Shown piece after piece: positions 48,868 to 58,017 of a stretch of 59,857 nt of DNA. Position numbers and translations under genes: made by a program. Origin of the DNA: Psychrobacter lutiphocae DSM 21542 (GTDB lineage: Bacteria > Pseudomonadota > Gammaproteobacteria > Pseudomonadales > Moraxellaceae). Numbering within the stretch: the stretch's first letter is position 1; every line of letters starts with the position of its first letter. Under the pieces are notes generated by a model. It was not told the origin of the DNA and ran no database searches. It worked only from the letters and a program-made list of their open reading frames with translations. Location of the stretch: positions 1 through 59,857 of the forward strand of contig NZ_KB907643.1 of NCBI RefSeq assembly GCF_000382145.1. Reading direction: 5' to 3'.

Positions 48868-50210
48868 CTGTCAGATTCTGTATTAGACTCATTATTAGAG
48901 TCAGAATCCTCAGCCATACTCATACCTGCTTTGAGGGCTTCTTTATGGGTAGTAATCAGTGGAATTAGCGTTTGGGTGACCCACTGATAACGCCAACCTT
49001 GCAAGCCTTCTGGTAGCTCAGATAATGGCAAATCATAAGCGACGATTTCATATAATTGTGCTATCCACTTTTTGCGCATTAACACATTGGCAGGCACACC
49101 AACCTTAGCCGCATACGCTTTTACCGCTGTATCTACTGCTTTAGAAACTGTCTTATCTTTTGAGCGATAAGGAGGCAAAATACATGCAGGACGCTCTTGC
49201 TCATCTAGATGGCGGGCTTGGTTAATCACTTGCAGTAGCTCATCACCATAAAGGCGAGCCATGTTGCGCTGCATGGTGGTTTTTTGTGTCAATTGCTTCA
49301 TAGTCGTGGGCATCTCAAGCACCACTTCACGTACAGCTTGCTTCTTTAATATAAAGGTTTTTGGCTGATTGGTCGCCCGTGCCAACGCCTCACGCCAGCT
49401 AGATACCGCCTGCAATACGGCCAACTGCTCACTGGTATAGCGAAAATCTGCCATCGCCAAATAAGTGGCGTCATCTTCGATATTGGCTGACTCATACAGC
49501 TCTTTGGCATACAGTTGACAGTCTTCAACCACCTTATCAAATAGACCTGTTTTTTGTAATTGCTGCTGCAAAATATCATACAGATTGAGTAAGTAGCGCA
49601 CATCATCAATGGCATAGCTTTCTTGCTCCTGGCTTAATGGGCGCAGTAGCCAGTTAGATTGACTTTCACCTTTTTCCAATTGAATATTAAGCTCTTGATG
49701 AACCGCTTGCTGATAGCCCATCTGCAATTGACCGGTTAAATATGCCAACGCAATTTGAGTATCAAACACATTGGTTAAAGCCGGGCTATCAGAGAGCAGA
49801 TAAAAAATACCCAAATCCTCACCACAGGCATGCCAAATCATCTGTGGCATTTCTTCTAACACCACCCAAAACTCAGTCAAGTCTAGCTTAGGCGCATCGA
49901 TTAAATAGATGGTTTCACCAGTATTGATCTGTACCAATGCCAAAATGGGAAAATAAGTACTGCGCTTAATAAACTCTGTGTCCAGCGCAATACGATCTTG
50001 GGTCTCTAAGTCATCTAAGCAAGCCTCTAGCCCATCGAAGTCTGATACCCAATACACTGGCAGATCGGTTGACGCTTGCAACTCACGCTGGATACGATCG
50101 ATATCAAGCAACTTACTGTCATCATAAATAGACGCCAGCTTTGGTTTGTTAGCATCAGCAGACTCCTTTGCGTTTACATGAGATGGCGAGTGTTGCGTGG
50201 ACTGAGTCAT
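48864..50210 (-). CDS. rnd: Ribonuclease D
   Basis: 3'-5' exoribonuclease that trims tRNA and other small RNA ends. The DEDD active site is visible: DxE in IALDTEFIKRSTYFPILAL, the second Asp in HACGEDLGIFYLL and FDTQIALAYLTG, and YAIDDVRYLLNLYDIL with the final Asp. An HRDC-type domain follows (about 240-420). The 448 residues exceed E. coli Rnd (375), owing to an N-terminal polar stretch of about 50 residues and an acidic Ser/Asn tail. Confidence 0.95.
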   Translation of the reverse strand: MTQSTQHSPSHVNAKESADANKPKLASIYDDSKLLDIDRIQRELQASTDLPVYWVSDFDGLEACLDDLETQDRIALDTEFIKRSTYFPILALVQINTGETIYLIDAPKLDLTEFWVVLEEMPQMIWHACGEDLGIFYLLSDSPALTNVFDTQIALAYLTGQLQMGYQQAVHQELNIQLEKGESQSNWLLRPLSQEQESYAIDDVRYLLNLYDILQQQLQKTGLFDKVVEDCQLYAKELYESANIEDDATYLAMADFRYTSEQLAVLQAVSSWREALARATNQPKTFILKKQAVREVVLEMPTTMKQLTQKTTMQRNMARLYGDELLQVINQARHLDEQERPACILPPYRSKDKTVSKAVDTAVKAYAAKVGVPANVLMRKKWIAQLYEIVAYDLPLSELPEGLQGWRYQWVTQTLIPLITTHKEALKAGMSMAEDSDSNNESNTESDS

Positions 50211-50303
50211 AAAAGCCTTCTTTCTTTTTTATAAATAAAATAATGTACAGTAACTGTGCAAGCACTCAGTGGCACTTAATGGAGGAAGCTAAATAAACAC
50301 ACA

Positions 50304-50891
50304 TTAAGATCTATTTTGTAGCGCCTGCGATAAGGTCATACTGTCCAAATATTCAAGTTCACCGCCCATCGGGATACCTTGTGCAATACGTGTCACCTTA
50401 CCCACATGACGGCGCACTGCCTCAGCAATAAAGTGAGCTGTGGTCTGTCCTTCAACTGTGGTACTGGTTGCCAAAATCAACTCATCAACTTGCGTCGTCT
50501 TCAATCGATTTACCAGCTGATCAATATTTAAATCATCGGCATTGATGCCATCAAGTGGTGATAGATGACCACCGAGCACAAAATAGCGACCACGATATCC
50601 CGCTGTCTGTTCAATAGCCATCACATCCGCAGCAGTTTCAACCACGCACAGCAGACTGTCATCACGACGTGGGTCCAAACAGATCGGACATACCTCGTCA
50701 TCACTGAACGAATGGCACTGGCGACACTCTATAATATCGTGCATCGCCACATCCAGCGCCTGCGCTAGTGCTATCCCTTGTGGACGCTTGCCATTAAGCA
50801 GATGCAGCGCCATTCTTTGTGCGGTCTTTTGACCCACACCGGGTAATACCCGCAGCTGCTTAACCAAATTATCAAATTTTTCGGTTAACAA
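50304..50891 (-). CDS. recR: Recombination mediator RecR
   Basis: RecR acts with RecF and RecO to load RecA on gapped DNA. The N-terminal HhH is in [20 protein letters not shown], the zinc finger is [16 protein letters not shown], and the Toprim domain starts [20 protein letters not shown]. The 195 residues are normal. It is downstream of ybaB, the usual neighbour, but separated by a terminator, so the two are not simply one transcript here. dnaX, often next to them, is absent. Confidence 0.96.
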   Translation of the reverse strand: MLTEKFDNLVKQLRVLPGVGQKTAQRMALHLLNGKRPQGIALAQALDVAMHDIIECRQCHSFSDDEVCPICLDPRRDDSLLCVVETAADVMAIEQTAGYRGRYFVLGGHLSPLDGINADDLNIDQLVNRLKTTQVDELILATSTTVEGQTTAHFIAEAVRRHVGKVTRIAQGIPMGGELEYLDSMTLSQALQNRS

Positions 50892-50969
50892 TCAATCACC
50901 TTTATCTTTTTTCGTTTAACAGCAACTAACAATCTAACATTAACTAATAGATTGGTGCGGCGACAACAT

Positions 50970-51004
50970 AAAAAAAGGGAGGTAACTCAAAAAATTACCA
51001 CCCT
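50970..51004 (-). terminator. Rho-independent terminator between ybaB and recR
   Basis: A 10 bp stem with one mismatch (AGGGAGGTAA at 50976-50985, TTACCACCCT at 50995-51004) followed on the minus strand by seven T residues (A-run 50970-50976). Confidence 0.8.
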
Positions 51005-51086
51005 ACCTGGTTGGCTATCGAAGCCATAAGCTGAGCGTGTTATCCCACTTACTGGCAAACAAATGATCAGTTAGCCAAACAAGTTA

Positions 51087-51419
51087 TTAGCCAAATAGAC
51101 CTTGCATGCCTGGTGGTAAGCCCATGCCGCTAGTAGCATCAGCCAAGGTTTTATCAGAAAGCTCATCGGCTTTCGTCACTGCTGCATTGATAGCAGCCGC
51201 AATCAAGTCTTCAATCAAATCAGGCTCATCTTCCAATAAACTTGGGTCAATCGACAAACGCTTCACCACATGACGGCCTGTCATGGTTACTTTTACCAAA
51301 CCGTTACCAGCTTCAGCTTGCACTTCTTTGTCAGCAAGCTCTTTTTTTGCTTTTTCAACATTGGCTTCCACTTGCTTTTGCATGGCTTGTGCTTGCTGCA
51401 TTAAAGCTTGAATATTCAT
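51087..51419 (-). CDS. ybaB: YbaB/EbfC family nucleoid-associated protein
   Basis: Small DNA-binding protein that coats the nucleoid. The start is at ATG 51419 ([20 protein letters not shown]), preceded by GAGGTAAAT, giving 110 residues, the usual length; an upstream ATG at 51440 is out of line with the ribosome binding site. The family block [20 protein letters not shown] and the C-terminal [12 protein letters not shown] are present. The N-terminal helix has the tweezer-forming heptads. Confidence 0.95.
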   Translation of the reverse strand: MNIQALMQQAQAMQKQVEANVEKAKKELADKEVQAEAGNGLVKVTMTGRHVVKRLSIDPSLLEDEPDLIEDLIAAAINAAVTKADELSDKTLADATSGMGLPPGMQGLFG

Positions 51420-51576
51420 ATTTACCTCATATAAAGTCATTACTTACGAATTTAAAAACGTGCGAATTAGGAACATGGCAATCGCCATCAGTGACTTTAT
51501 TATACTGATAACTCTGCGTGCTGTCTAAAGTAAATGCCACTCTTATGCTTTAAGTTTGCAACTGTGCTTTAAGGAA

Positions 51577-51633
51577 GCAATTATATTTTAAGTGAGCAAT
51601 TATATTTTAAGTGAGCAATTATATTTTAAGTTA
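51577..51633. repeat. 19 bp tandem repeat, 3 copies
   Basis: Three copies of GCAATTATATTTTAAGTGA (the last ends in TTA), with weaker related words to the left (TTTAAGTTTGCAA, TTTAAGGAAGCAA). It sits directly after the metZ stop in the ybaB-metZ spacer. Confidence 0.9.
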
Positions 51634-51641
51634 GCAATCTA

Positions 51642-52919
51642 TTAACTTAAGCTGTCTAAACCACGTGCTAAGTCAGCAATAATATCATCCACATCCTCAA
51701 GTCCTACCGACAAGCGAATTAAAGCATTCGTCACGCCAGCTTCATCACGGGCTTGTTGTGAGATTCTAAAATGAGTGGTGGTTGCTGGATGCGTCACTGT
51801 GGTTTTGGCATCGCCAAGGTTATTGGTAATAGAAACCATTTGCGTGCTATCAATCACATGCCAAGCGGCTGATTGCTGCGTATGCTCACCAATAGCTTTG
51901 ACTTCAAAGCCCATGATGGCACCAAAACAGTTGGCTCTATGGTGCTGCTGCTTGGCAAGCGCATGCATGGGGTGGCTAGGCAACCCTGAGAAATGCACCT
52001 TGCTGACATTAGGATGCGACTCTAAAAAGGCTGCGATTTTATTGGCATTATCACAGTGCGCCTGCATGCGTAAGTTTAAGGTTTCTAAGCCTTTAATGAA
52101 TACCCACGCATTAAACGGGCTCATACTGATACCGCCAGAACGCACCACTACAAAGGCTTGCTGCATCAGATCATCACTACCAACCAACGCACCGCCAAGC
52201 ACCCGTCCTTGCCCATCAATATATTTGGTCGCTGAATGAATCACCACATCTGCACCCAACTCTAAAGGCCGCTGAATGGCCGGCGTCGCAAAGCAGTTAT
52301 CCACCACAAATAAGGCATCGTTTGCATGTGCGATTTGACTAATGGCTTTTAAATCAGCAATTTGCCCCAGTGGATTACTTGGCGTTTCACAAAACAGCAA
52401 TTTGGTATTCGGCTCAACTGCCTGCGCCCAAGCCTCATTGTCGAAGCAATCAACATAAGTAACGCTGACACCAAACTTGCTCATAAGGTTGTTAAATAGC
52501 CCCACAGAAGAGCCAAATAACTGTTTGGCAGCCACAACATGATCGCCTTGTTGCAAATACGCCAAGCACATGGTCAAAATAGCACCCATGCCTGACGCCG
52601 TTGCCACCGCACGCTCTGCGCCTTCTAAGGCAGCCAAGCGACGCTCAAAGGTGCGCACTGTTGGATTGGTATGGCGAGAGTAGACATTGCCTGTTTTGCT
52701 ACCATTAAAGTGAGCGGCTGCATCCGCCGCTGAAGCATACACATAGGAGCTGGTGGTATAGATAGGATCATTGTGCTCACCTTCATCGCTGCGGTGCTGC
52801 CCAGCACGAACGGCTATGGTTTGCATGCCGTAGTCTTGGGTCAAATCTAATGCATCGCTGCACCAATTAGAATCCAGTCTGGTGGTTGCTTGATTTTGAT
52901 TTTTTTGGGTGTCTGTCAT
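51642..52919 (-). CDS. metZ: O-succinylhomoserine sulfhydrylase
   Basis: PLP enzyme of the Cys/Met metabolism family that makes homocysteine directly from O-succinylhomoserine and sulfide. The PLP lysine is in VIHSATKYIDGQGRVLGGAL; YSRHTNPTVRTFERRLAALE, EGAERAVATASGMGAILTM and FCETPSNPLGQIADLKAI are family blocks. The GQGR after the lysine and the C-terminal RLSVGLEDVDDIIADL fit MetZ rather than MetB or MetY. The 425 residues include a short extra N-terminus. No regulatory leader is seen. Confidence 0.92.
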   Translation of the reverse strand: MTDTQKNQNQATTRLDSNWCSDALDLTQDYGMQTIAVRAGQHRSDEGEHNDPIYTTSSYVYASAADAAAHFNGSKTGNVYSRHTNPTVRTFERRLAALEGAERAVATASGMGAILTMCLAYLQQGDHVVAAKQLFGSSVGLFNNLMSKFGVSVTYVDCFDNEAWAQAVEPNTKLLFCETPSNPLGQIADLKAISQIAHANDALFVVDNCFATPAIQRPLELGADVVIHSATKYIDGQGRVLGGALVGSDDLMQQAFVVVRSGGISMSPFNAWVFIKGLETLNLRMQAHCDNANKIAAFLESHPNVSKVHFSGLPSHPMHALAKQQHHRANCFGAIMGFEVKAIGEHTQQSAAWHVIDSTQMVSITNNLGDAKTTVTHPATTTHFRISQQARDEAGVTNALIRLSVGLEDVDDIIADLARGLDSLS

Positions 52920-53279
52920 AGTGTCCGTCAGCCAGTTGTCTTAGATAAAAGAAATAATAAAATATGTGGATATCACAATAGAATAATTAAGTAATAATAA
53001 AAGTAATAAATAATCAATAACAGGTCATCAAAATAAACAGCAAAACAATGACGAGTCAATTCAATAGCAGAGAATAGAAAACAAATAACAATGTAAAAAT
53101 AACAATGTAAAAAGTAAACGCTAACCCATAAAATAGGATACAGTTTACAGAGTAATCATAAATAAGCTATTTTAGCAAATAGATGACAGGTTTTATGTTA
53201 GTTTAACCTTCTAATCTAGGTTAACGCTATTCTGTTTTTAAATATTAAAAATCAACTCTATTGCCAAAGGAAATGACTG
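52920..53279. other. Divergent A-rich spacer
   Basis: 360 bp between metZ (minus) and the oxidoreductase gene (plus), expected to hold both promoters. It is A-rich with a small direct repeat (AATAACAATGTAAAA twice near 53083-53111). I could not assign promoter elements or an open reading frame. Confidence 0.45.
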
Positions 53280-54254
53280 ATGGACACAGCACACACTTCG
53301 ACTCAACATTTTATCCCTACCCAGCCAATTCAAAGCGTCAGTTTTTTGGGTCTTGGCGCTATGGGTTATCAGATGGCCAAGCATTTAGTCGGTGAGTTTG
53401 AGACTGTTATGGTTTGGAACCGCAGCTTTGAAACTGCTGAAGCCCACGCCAAACAGTTTGGCACTCAAGCGGTAAGCTTGGCGCAGGCTGTGAGCGCCGA
53501 TGTTATTTTTTCTTGTTTGCCCACCAGTGATGTTGTCGATGCCATTATTGAACAGGCGTTACCACATATGCAGCCTGGCAGTGTTTGGGTAGACTGCACC
53601 AGTGGCGTGCCAGATCAAGCCAAACAAAGTCAACACAAATTAAATGCCATTGGTTGCCAATTTATTGATGCCCCGGTCTCTGGACAAACTTCTGGAGCAG
53701 ATGCTGGCACCCTCACAGTTATGGTCGGCGCAGAAGCTGCTGCCCTTGATTATGCCAAGCCAGCCATTGACTGCTTTGCTGGTCTAATTGTGCATGTCGG
53801 CGGCTTGGGCGCAGGCTTTGCGGTCAAAGCAGTGAACAACACCTTATTTGCTATCAACGCTTGGGCCGCAGCAGAAGGATTAAGTGTGCTAAAAGCACAT
53901 GGCGTTAATCCCAGCGCCGCTTTAAGCTGTCTCAACAAGGCCAGTGGTCAAAGCTTTGCTACCCTAGCCACTTTTCCTGATCGTATTGTTAATCGAACAT
54001 TTCCCAAAACCTTTACCTTAGATTTGATGGCGAAAGACTGTGGCATTGCAATAGACTTACAAACAGCAGAAAACGTACCCACCCCAGTAATGGCACAGGT
54101 GGCGAGCTTGATTCGAGCAGCCAGCAATCAGCACCCACCAGGGGCAGTCGATTTTTCAGAGTTTGCTAAGTTTTATGAGATGCTAACCGGTATTAATATT
54201 GAGGATTCTAAACAGTTGCAGACGCCAAAGAACAGTAACGACAAAAAGGCATGA
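53280..54254 (+). CDS. NAD(P)-dependent oxidoreductase, 3-hydroxyisobutyrate dehydrogenase family
   Basis: Beta-hydroxyacid dehydrogenase. The Rossmann motif is VSFLGLGAMGYQMAKHLVGE, the substrate loop FIDAPVSGQTSGADAGTLTV, and the catalytic lysine lies in GFAVKAVNNTLFAINAWAAA. KTFTLDLMAKDCGIAID and a C-terminal helix complete the fold. The 324 residues include about 18 extra at the N-terminus and 20 at the C-terminus. The substrate (3-hydroxyisobutyrate, tartronate semialdehyde or similar) cannot be read from the sequence. Its stop overlaps the next start in ATGA. Confidence 0.88.
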   Translation: MDTAHTSTQHFIPTQPIQSVSFLGLGAMGYQMAKHLVGEFETVMVWNRSFETAEAHAKQFGTQAVSLAQAVSADVIFSCLPTSDVVDAIIEQALPHMQPGSVWVDCTSGVPDQAKQSQHKLNAIGCQFIDAPVSGQTSGADAGTLTVMVGAEAAALDYAKPAIDCFAGLIVHVGGLGAGFAVKAVNNTLFAINAWAAAEGLSVLKAHGVNPSAALSCLNKASGQSFATLATFPDRIVNRTFPKTFTLDLMAKDCGIAIDLQTAENVPTPVMAQVASLIRAASNQHPPGAVDFSEFAKFYEMLTGINIEDSKQLQTPKNSNDKKA

Positions 54255-56218
54255 TTATTTTGAAAAATAAGTTAACGGACTCTCAAAACAATGCATCTGG
54301 CCGACCACAAAGCTCTAGCCAGCATTTTGTCATGCCTTTTTTCACTCAGTGGTCTGTTTTAATTCAGTGGCCTGTTTTTAAAAGGCTAACTTTTGACCAA
54401 CTAATATTAAAACGGTTGGCTATAAAGCAACTTAGTTTAAAGCAGCTGAATATAACGATGCATCAGACAGGTATTTATAATCTGGTTAAAATATGCCTAC
54501 TCCCCCTGCTTTTTGTGTTATTAACCGCCTGTAATAGCTTGCCACAGCAGCCGCATATTGCCAAAAGCGTGCGTTTAAGTAACTTGTTAGATGCCCATTA
54601 CAATCAAGCAAACACTATGGCTGACGACACCTTATTAAACGCACAAGTGCCCAATTATCAGCCCGTTACCGACCCACAGTTAGAGCGACAAAAGCTGCGC
54701 CTTAGCGAGTCGATTATCGAACAAAGCGAGTCACATCCAAATCAGTCTGGCTATCACACCATCATTACTGGCTCCAACGCCTTTGCCGCCCGCAGTGTGT
54801 TAACCGACATGGCACGTGAAAGCATCGATGTGCAATACTATATTTGGCACAATGATCAAGCAGGACAGCTGTTATTAAAGCATCTGTGGCAAGCGGCTGA
54901 GCGTGGGGTGATCATACGCTTTTTGCTCGATGACTTTAACAACACTGCTGCCTTAGACAAGCATCTGTTGCGCTTTGCTAGCCATCCCAATATTGCAGTG
55001 CGCTTGGTCAACCCCATGTCACACCGCAAGTTACAAACCCTTAACTACTTAACCGATTTGCGGCGAATTAACCACAGAATGCACAACAAAAGCATGACCT
55101 TTGATCGCAGCTTGAGCATCATAGGCGGGCGCAATGTGGGCGATGAATATTTAAGTAATAATGAATACAACCAGTTTGCAGATCTTGACGTGCTGTTAAT
55201 CGGTGATGTGGTGGCGGAAATTACCGACAGCTTTGAACAATATTGGCACTCACCCTTGGCCTATGATATTCAAACCTTGGTAAGACCCTCGGGTGAGTTA
55301 GCAAAATTAAACAAACCAGCTCAAGCTCAACTCAAAGCCCATACAACAGACCATGCCTTACCTATTGCCACACCTGCCAGCAAAATTGACTTTATTCGTC
55401 ATCTTGACAAGATCAAGTTTGATGAACAAGGCAATCGCACCCAAAGCCTAACGACTTATTTACAAGCACAACAAAAGTCACGTATTGATGTCGATTTGAT
55501 TAATAAGCAAGTACCTTTTCGTTGGGCGCCCATTACTTTTTTAAGCGATGATGTGGATAAGCTGATTAATAATGCGCCTGCCAACAGTCATCTGGTATTT
55601 AAACTCAGAGAGATGCTAGGCACGCCAGATACCCATTTATCTATCATTTCTTCTTATTTTGTCCCCACCAAGGATGGCGTGGCTACATTAATCAAACTTG
55701 CACAACAAGGCGTTCAGGTTAGAATACTCACTAATTCGTTTAACGCCACCGATGTGGCAGCAGTTCACTCTGGCTATGCTCAGTGGCGCGTGCCCTTATT
55801 AAAAGCTGGGGTTGAGATTTATGAGCTCAAAGCAACCGCAGGCGCTGAAGCACGCGAAAATAAACTATGGAGAGCCCGCTCACAGTCCTCTACCAGCTTA
55901 CATGCTAAAGCATTTGCGGTAGATGACCACCATGTGTTTATCGGCTCTTATAATGTCGATCCCCGCTCTGCGAACATTAATACAGAGATGGGCGTGATCA
56001 TCGAAGATGATGAGTTGGCAGACAGGTTACATGCTGCCATCAGTGAAGATCTGTTGCCACAGGCCTATCGCTTAGTACTGACACCACAAGCTCAGATACG
56101 CTGGCAGACGCTTGAAGATGGGGTGCCAGTGATTTATGACAAAGAGCCTGATGTTGGGTTTATGGACAGTTTTTGGATTAATATGATGTCGTTAATGCCG
56201 ATAGACTGGCTGTTATAG
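54251..56218 (+). CDS. Phospholipase D family lipoprotein, cardiolipin-synthase (ClsC)-like
   Basis: Two HKD catalytic motifs are visible: HNKSMTFDRSLSIIGGRNVG and LHAKAFAVDDHHVFIGSYNV. The second is followed by DPRSANINTEMG, the pattern of YmdC/ClsC-type cardiolipin synthases. A lipoprotein signal (KICLLPLLFVLLTAC) lies at residues 80-94, unusually far in: the first 70 residues are polar and repetitive (KRLTFDQLILKRLAIKQLSL). ATG 54251 overlaps the previous stop by four bases; ATG 54458 would give a standard lipoprotein of 586 residues. Either may be right. It probably acts on phospholipids at the membrane. Confidence 0.87.
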   Translation: MIILKNKLTDSQNNASGRPQSSSQHFVMPFFTQWSVLIQWPVFKRLTFDQLILKRLAIKQLSLKQLNITMHQTGIYNLVKICLLPLLFVLLTACNSLPQQPHIAKSVRLSNLLDAHYNQANTMADDTLLNAQVPNYQPVTDPQLERQKLRLSESIIEQSESHPNQSGYHTIITGSNAFAARSVLTDMARESIDVQYYIWHNDQAGQLLLKHLWQAAERGVIIRFLLDDFNNTAALDKHLLRFASHPNIAVRLVNPMSHRKLQTLNYLTDLRRINHRMHNKSMTFDRSLSIIGGRNVGDEYLSNNEYNQFADLDVLLIGDVVAEITDSFEQYWHSPLAYDIQTLVRPSGELAKLNKPAQAQLKAHTTDHALPIATPASKIDFIRHLDKIKFDEQGNRTQSLTTYLQAQQKSRIDVDLINKQVPFRWAPITFLSDDVDKLINNAPANSHLVFKLREMLGTPDTHLSIISSYFVPTKDGVATLIKLAQQGVQVRILTNSFNATDVAAVHSGYAQWRVPLLKAGVEIYELKATAGAEARENKLWRARSQSSTSLHAKAFAVDDHHVFIGSYNVDPRSANINTEMGVIIEDDELADRLHAAISEDLLPQAYRLVLTPQAQIRWQTLEDGVPVIYDKEPDVGFMDSFWINMMSLMPIDWLL

Positions 56219-56330
56219 ATGCCTGCTCGAGCTTTAGCTTAAAGCCATAAGACTATTAAACGTAAAATCAGCCGTAATTTTATTTTAAATTATGTCAGCC
56301 ATTACTCTTTAATTATTGAATACAACGACT

Positions 56331-57638
56331 ATGCCTTTTGTTGCCTTATCTACCAAACAAAATACCTTATCCATCAAGCAATTATTAATTATTTGCTATG
56401 GTAATGCTGTGGCTTTTTTTGATTTTTTAATCTACCTTTTTATGGCAGATATTATCAGTACTACCTTTTTTCCTTCTAGTGAAGATCCTTTGTTAGCCAA
56501 GCTACAAGCCATTAGTTTATTTAGTGCTGGCTATTTAACACGTCCACTTGGCGCCTTACTGATTGGTCGTTATGCAGATGTCAGTGGACGCAAACCAGCT
56601 CTATTAATTAGCTTGTTATGCATCGCCATCACCACCTTAATCACCGCCTCGCTACCGACATATGCGCAAGCTGGCGTTTGGGCACCAATATTATTTTTTA
56701 TTGCCCGATTATTTCAAGGCATGGCTTTTGGCGCGTACACGCCTTTAGGCTGGGTTTATATTGCCGAACATGTTCCTAGAAGTAACTTAGCAACTTATTT
56801 AAGCTGCGTTACTGCAAGCTTTATGCTAGGCGAGCTTGGCTCAAACTTATTGTTCGAAGCACTTACCAGCACTCATACACAGCAACAGCTCATTGAAAGC
56901 GGCTGGCGTATTCCTTTTGTCTGGGGCGCTATGCTTAGCTTTGTGGCATTATTGCTATGGAATGTGTTAGATGAAACACCTATTTTTACCTGTCAGCAAG
57001 TAACAAAAAAATACTTACCAAAAATGTCGGAGATAGACTTATCGCTAAAACGCGGTAACGCTATCTTTTTAGCACTATTGATGACCTTTATTATTTCTAG
57101 CTTAATCATGGTCGTTGCTTTACTGCTCCCTGACCTAATTTTAATGAAGTTTAGTGTCGATGAGTCTATGCTCAACTTTTCTCATAGTTTGAGCTTATTA
57201 TTTTTGATTATCGGCTGTATATTCTTTGGTTTAATTGCAGATAAAAGTAGCACAGGTAAGGCGCTAATGATTGGCTCTTTTGCGTTGATCGTACAGACGT
57301 TAGCATTTTACTATCATTTAGAAAACAGTGCTGGCTCTTTTATTCTATTGATGTATGCGATTTTGGCATTTTGTACTGGCATTGTCAGCTTGGGCGCTGT
57401 GATATTAGTGCAGCTGTTCCCAACTGAACTGAGAGTAACCGCAGTATCTTTAACTTACAATTGTACTTATGCCATTGTTGGTACAGCCCTTCCTTTAGGA
57501 CTAGGTTATGCTACCAATATTATTAGCTTTTCACCAGCCCTGTATATTACCTTTGTCGGCTTGATTAGCTTTATTATTGGACTGTATATCTTCCGCTTAC
57601 CTAAGTTTAAAGATTTGGATGCCTCACTTAAACTTTGA
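56331..57638 (+). CDS. MFS transporter 1, metabolite:H+ symporter type
   Basis: A 435-residue inner-membrane carrier with about 12 membrane helices. The loop 2-3 signature is IGRYADVSGRKPALLISLLC, and the segment ARLFQGMAFGAYTPLGWVYI with QLFPTELRVTAVSLTYN toward the end is typical of the proline/betaine or citrate/ketoglutarate (MHS) group. ATG 56331 is used; an in-frame TTG at 56316 is possible, and neither has a clear ribosome binding site. It is paralogous to the next transporter. Substrate unknown, perhaps a compatible solute or organic acid. Confidence 0.88.
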   Translation: MPFVALSTKQNTLSIKQLLIICYGNAVAFFDFLIYLFMADIISTTFFPSSEDPLLAKLQAISLFSAGYLTRPLGALLIGRYADVSGRKPALLISLLCIAITTLITASLPTYAQAGVWAPILFFIARLFQGMAFGAYTPLGWVYIAEHVPRSNLATYLSCVTASFMLGELGSNLLFEALTSTHTQQQLIESGWRIPFVWGAMLSFVALLLWNVLDETPIFTCQQVTKKYLPKMSEIDLSLKRGNAIFLALLMTFIISSLIMVVALLLPDLILMKFSVDESMLNFSHSLSLLFLIIGCIFFGLIADKSSTGKALMIGSFALIVQTLAFYYHLENSAGSFILLMYAILAFCTGIVSLGAVILVQLFPTELRVTAVSLTYNCTYAIVGTALPLGLGYATNIISFSPALYITFVGLISFIIGLYIFRLPKFKDLDASLKL

Positions 57639-58017
57639 ACTTAAAGCTTTGAACTGCAAGCTTTGATATTTAAATAAAATCGACTTAATTTTTAAATAAA
57701 AATAAACAGTTATGAAAATACAGGCTACCTCTTTTGTCGTCTATATCTTGTGTTTTGTACAGCCAGCCCGAAAAATATGTAAAAAAGCATAATAAAAACT
57801 CAGACCATTTGCCAACATAACTGTTTATTTATCCTACTTTTCTTGTTATTCTACTTTTTTTACATTGCAATCACACAACTCAAGTTAACCCAAGATATTC
57901 TTTATTAACGGTCTTCTATGAGTCCCACTTAAAAAAAGCACCACTCCTCTATAATCAACCGTCAAACTGCAGTCATATGCTAACCTACGGTGCTTAAATG
58001 AAAGATGTCCTAAATCT
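57639..58017. other. Spacer between the two MFS genes
   Basis: 379 A/T-rich bases. They contain small repeats of CTTTGAACT type after the first stop and a 131 bp stretch bounded by perfect 15 bp inverted repeats (57700-57830). No coding sequence is seen; the promoter of MFS transporter 2 should be in the right part. Confidence 0.5.
57700..57830. repeat. Segment bounded by perfect 15 bp inverted repeats
   Basis: AAATAAACAGTTATG (57700-57714) and CATAACTGTTTATTT (57816-57830) are exact inverted copies around 101 bases. It could be a small non-autonomous insertion (MITE-like) or two halves of a paired regulatory site. No target duplication is evident. Confidence 0.6.

Noticed and set aside
51775..52239. 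154-codon plus-strand frame opposite metZ
   Set aside because: It lies entirely within the metZ coding sequence on the other strand and shows no recognisable protein features.
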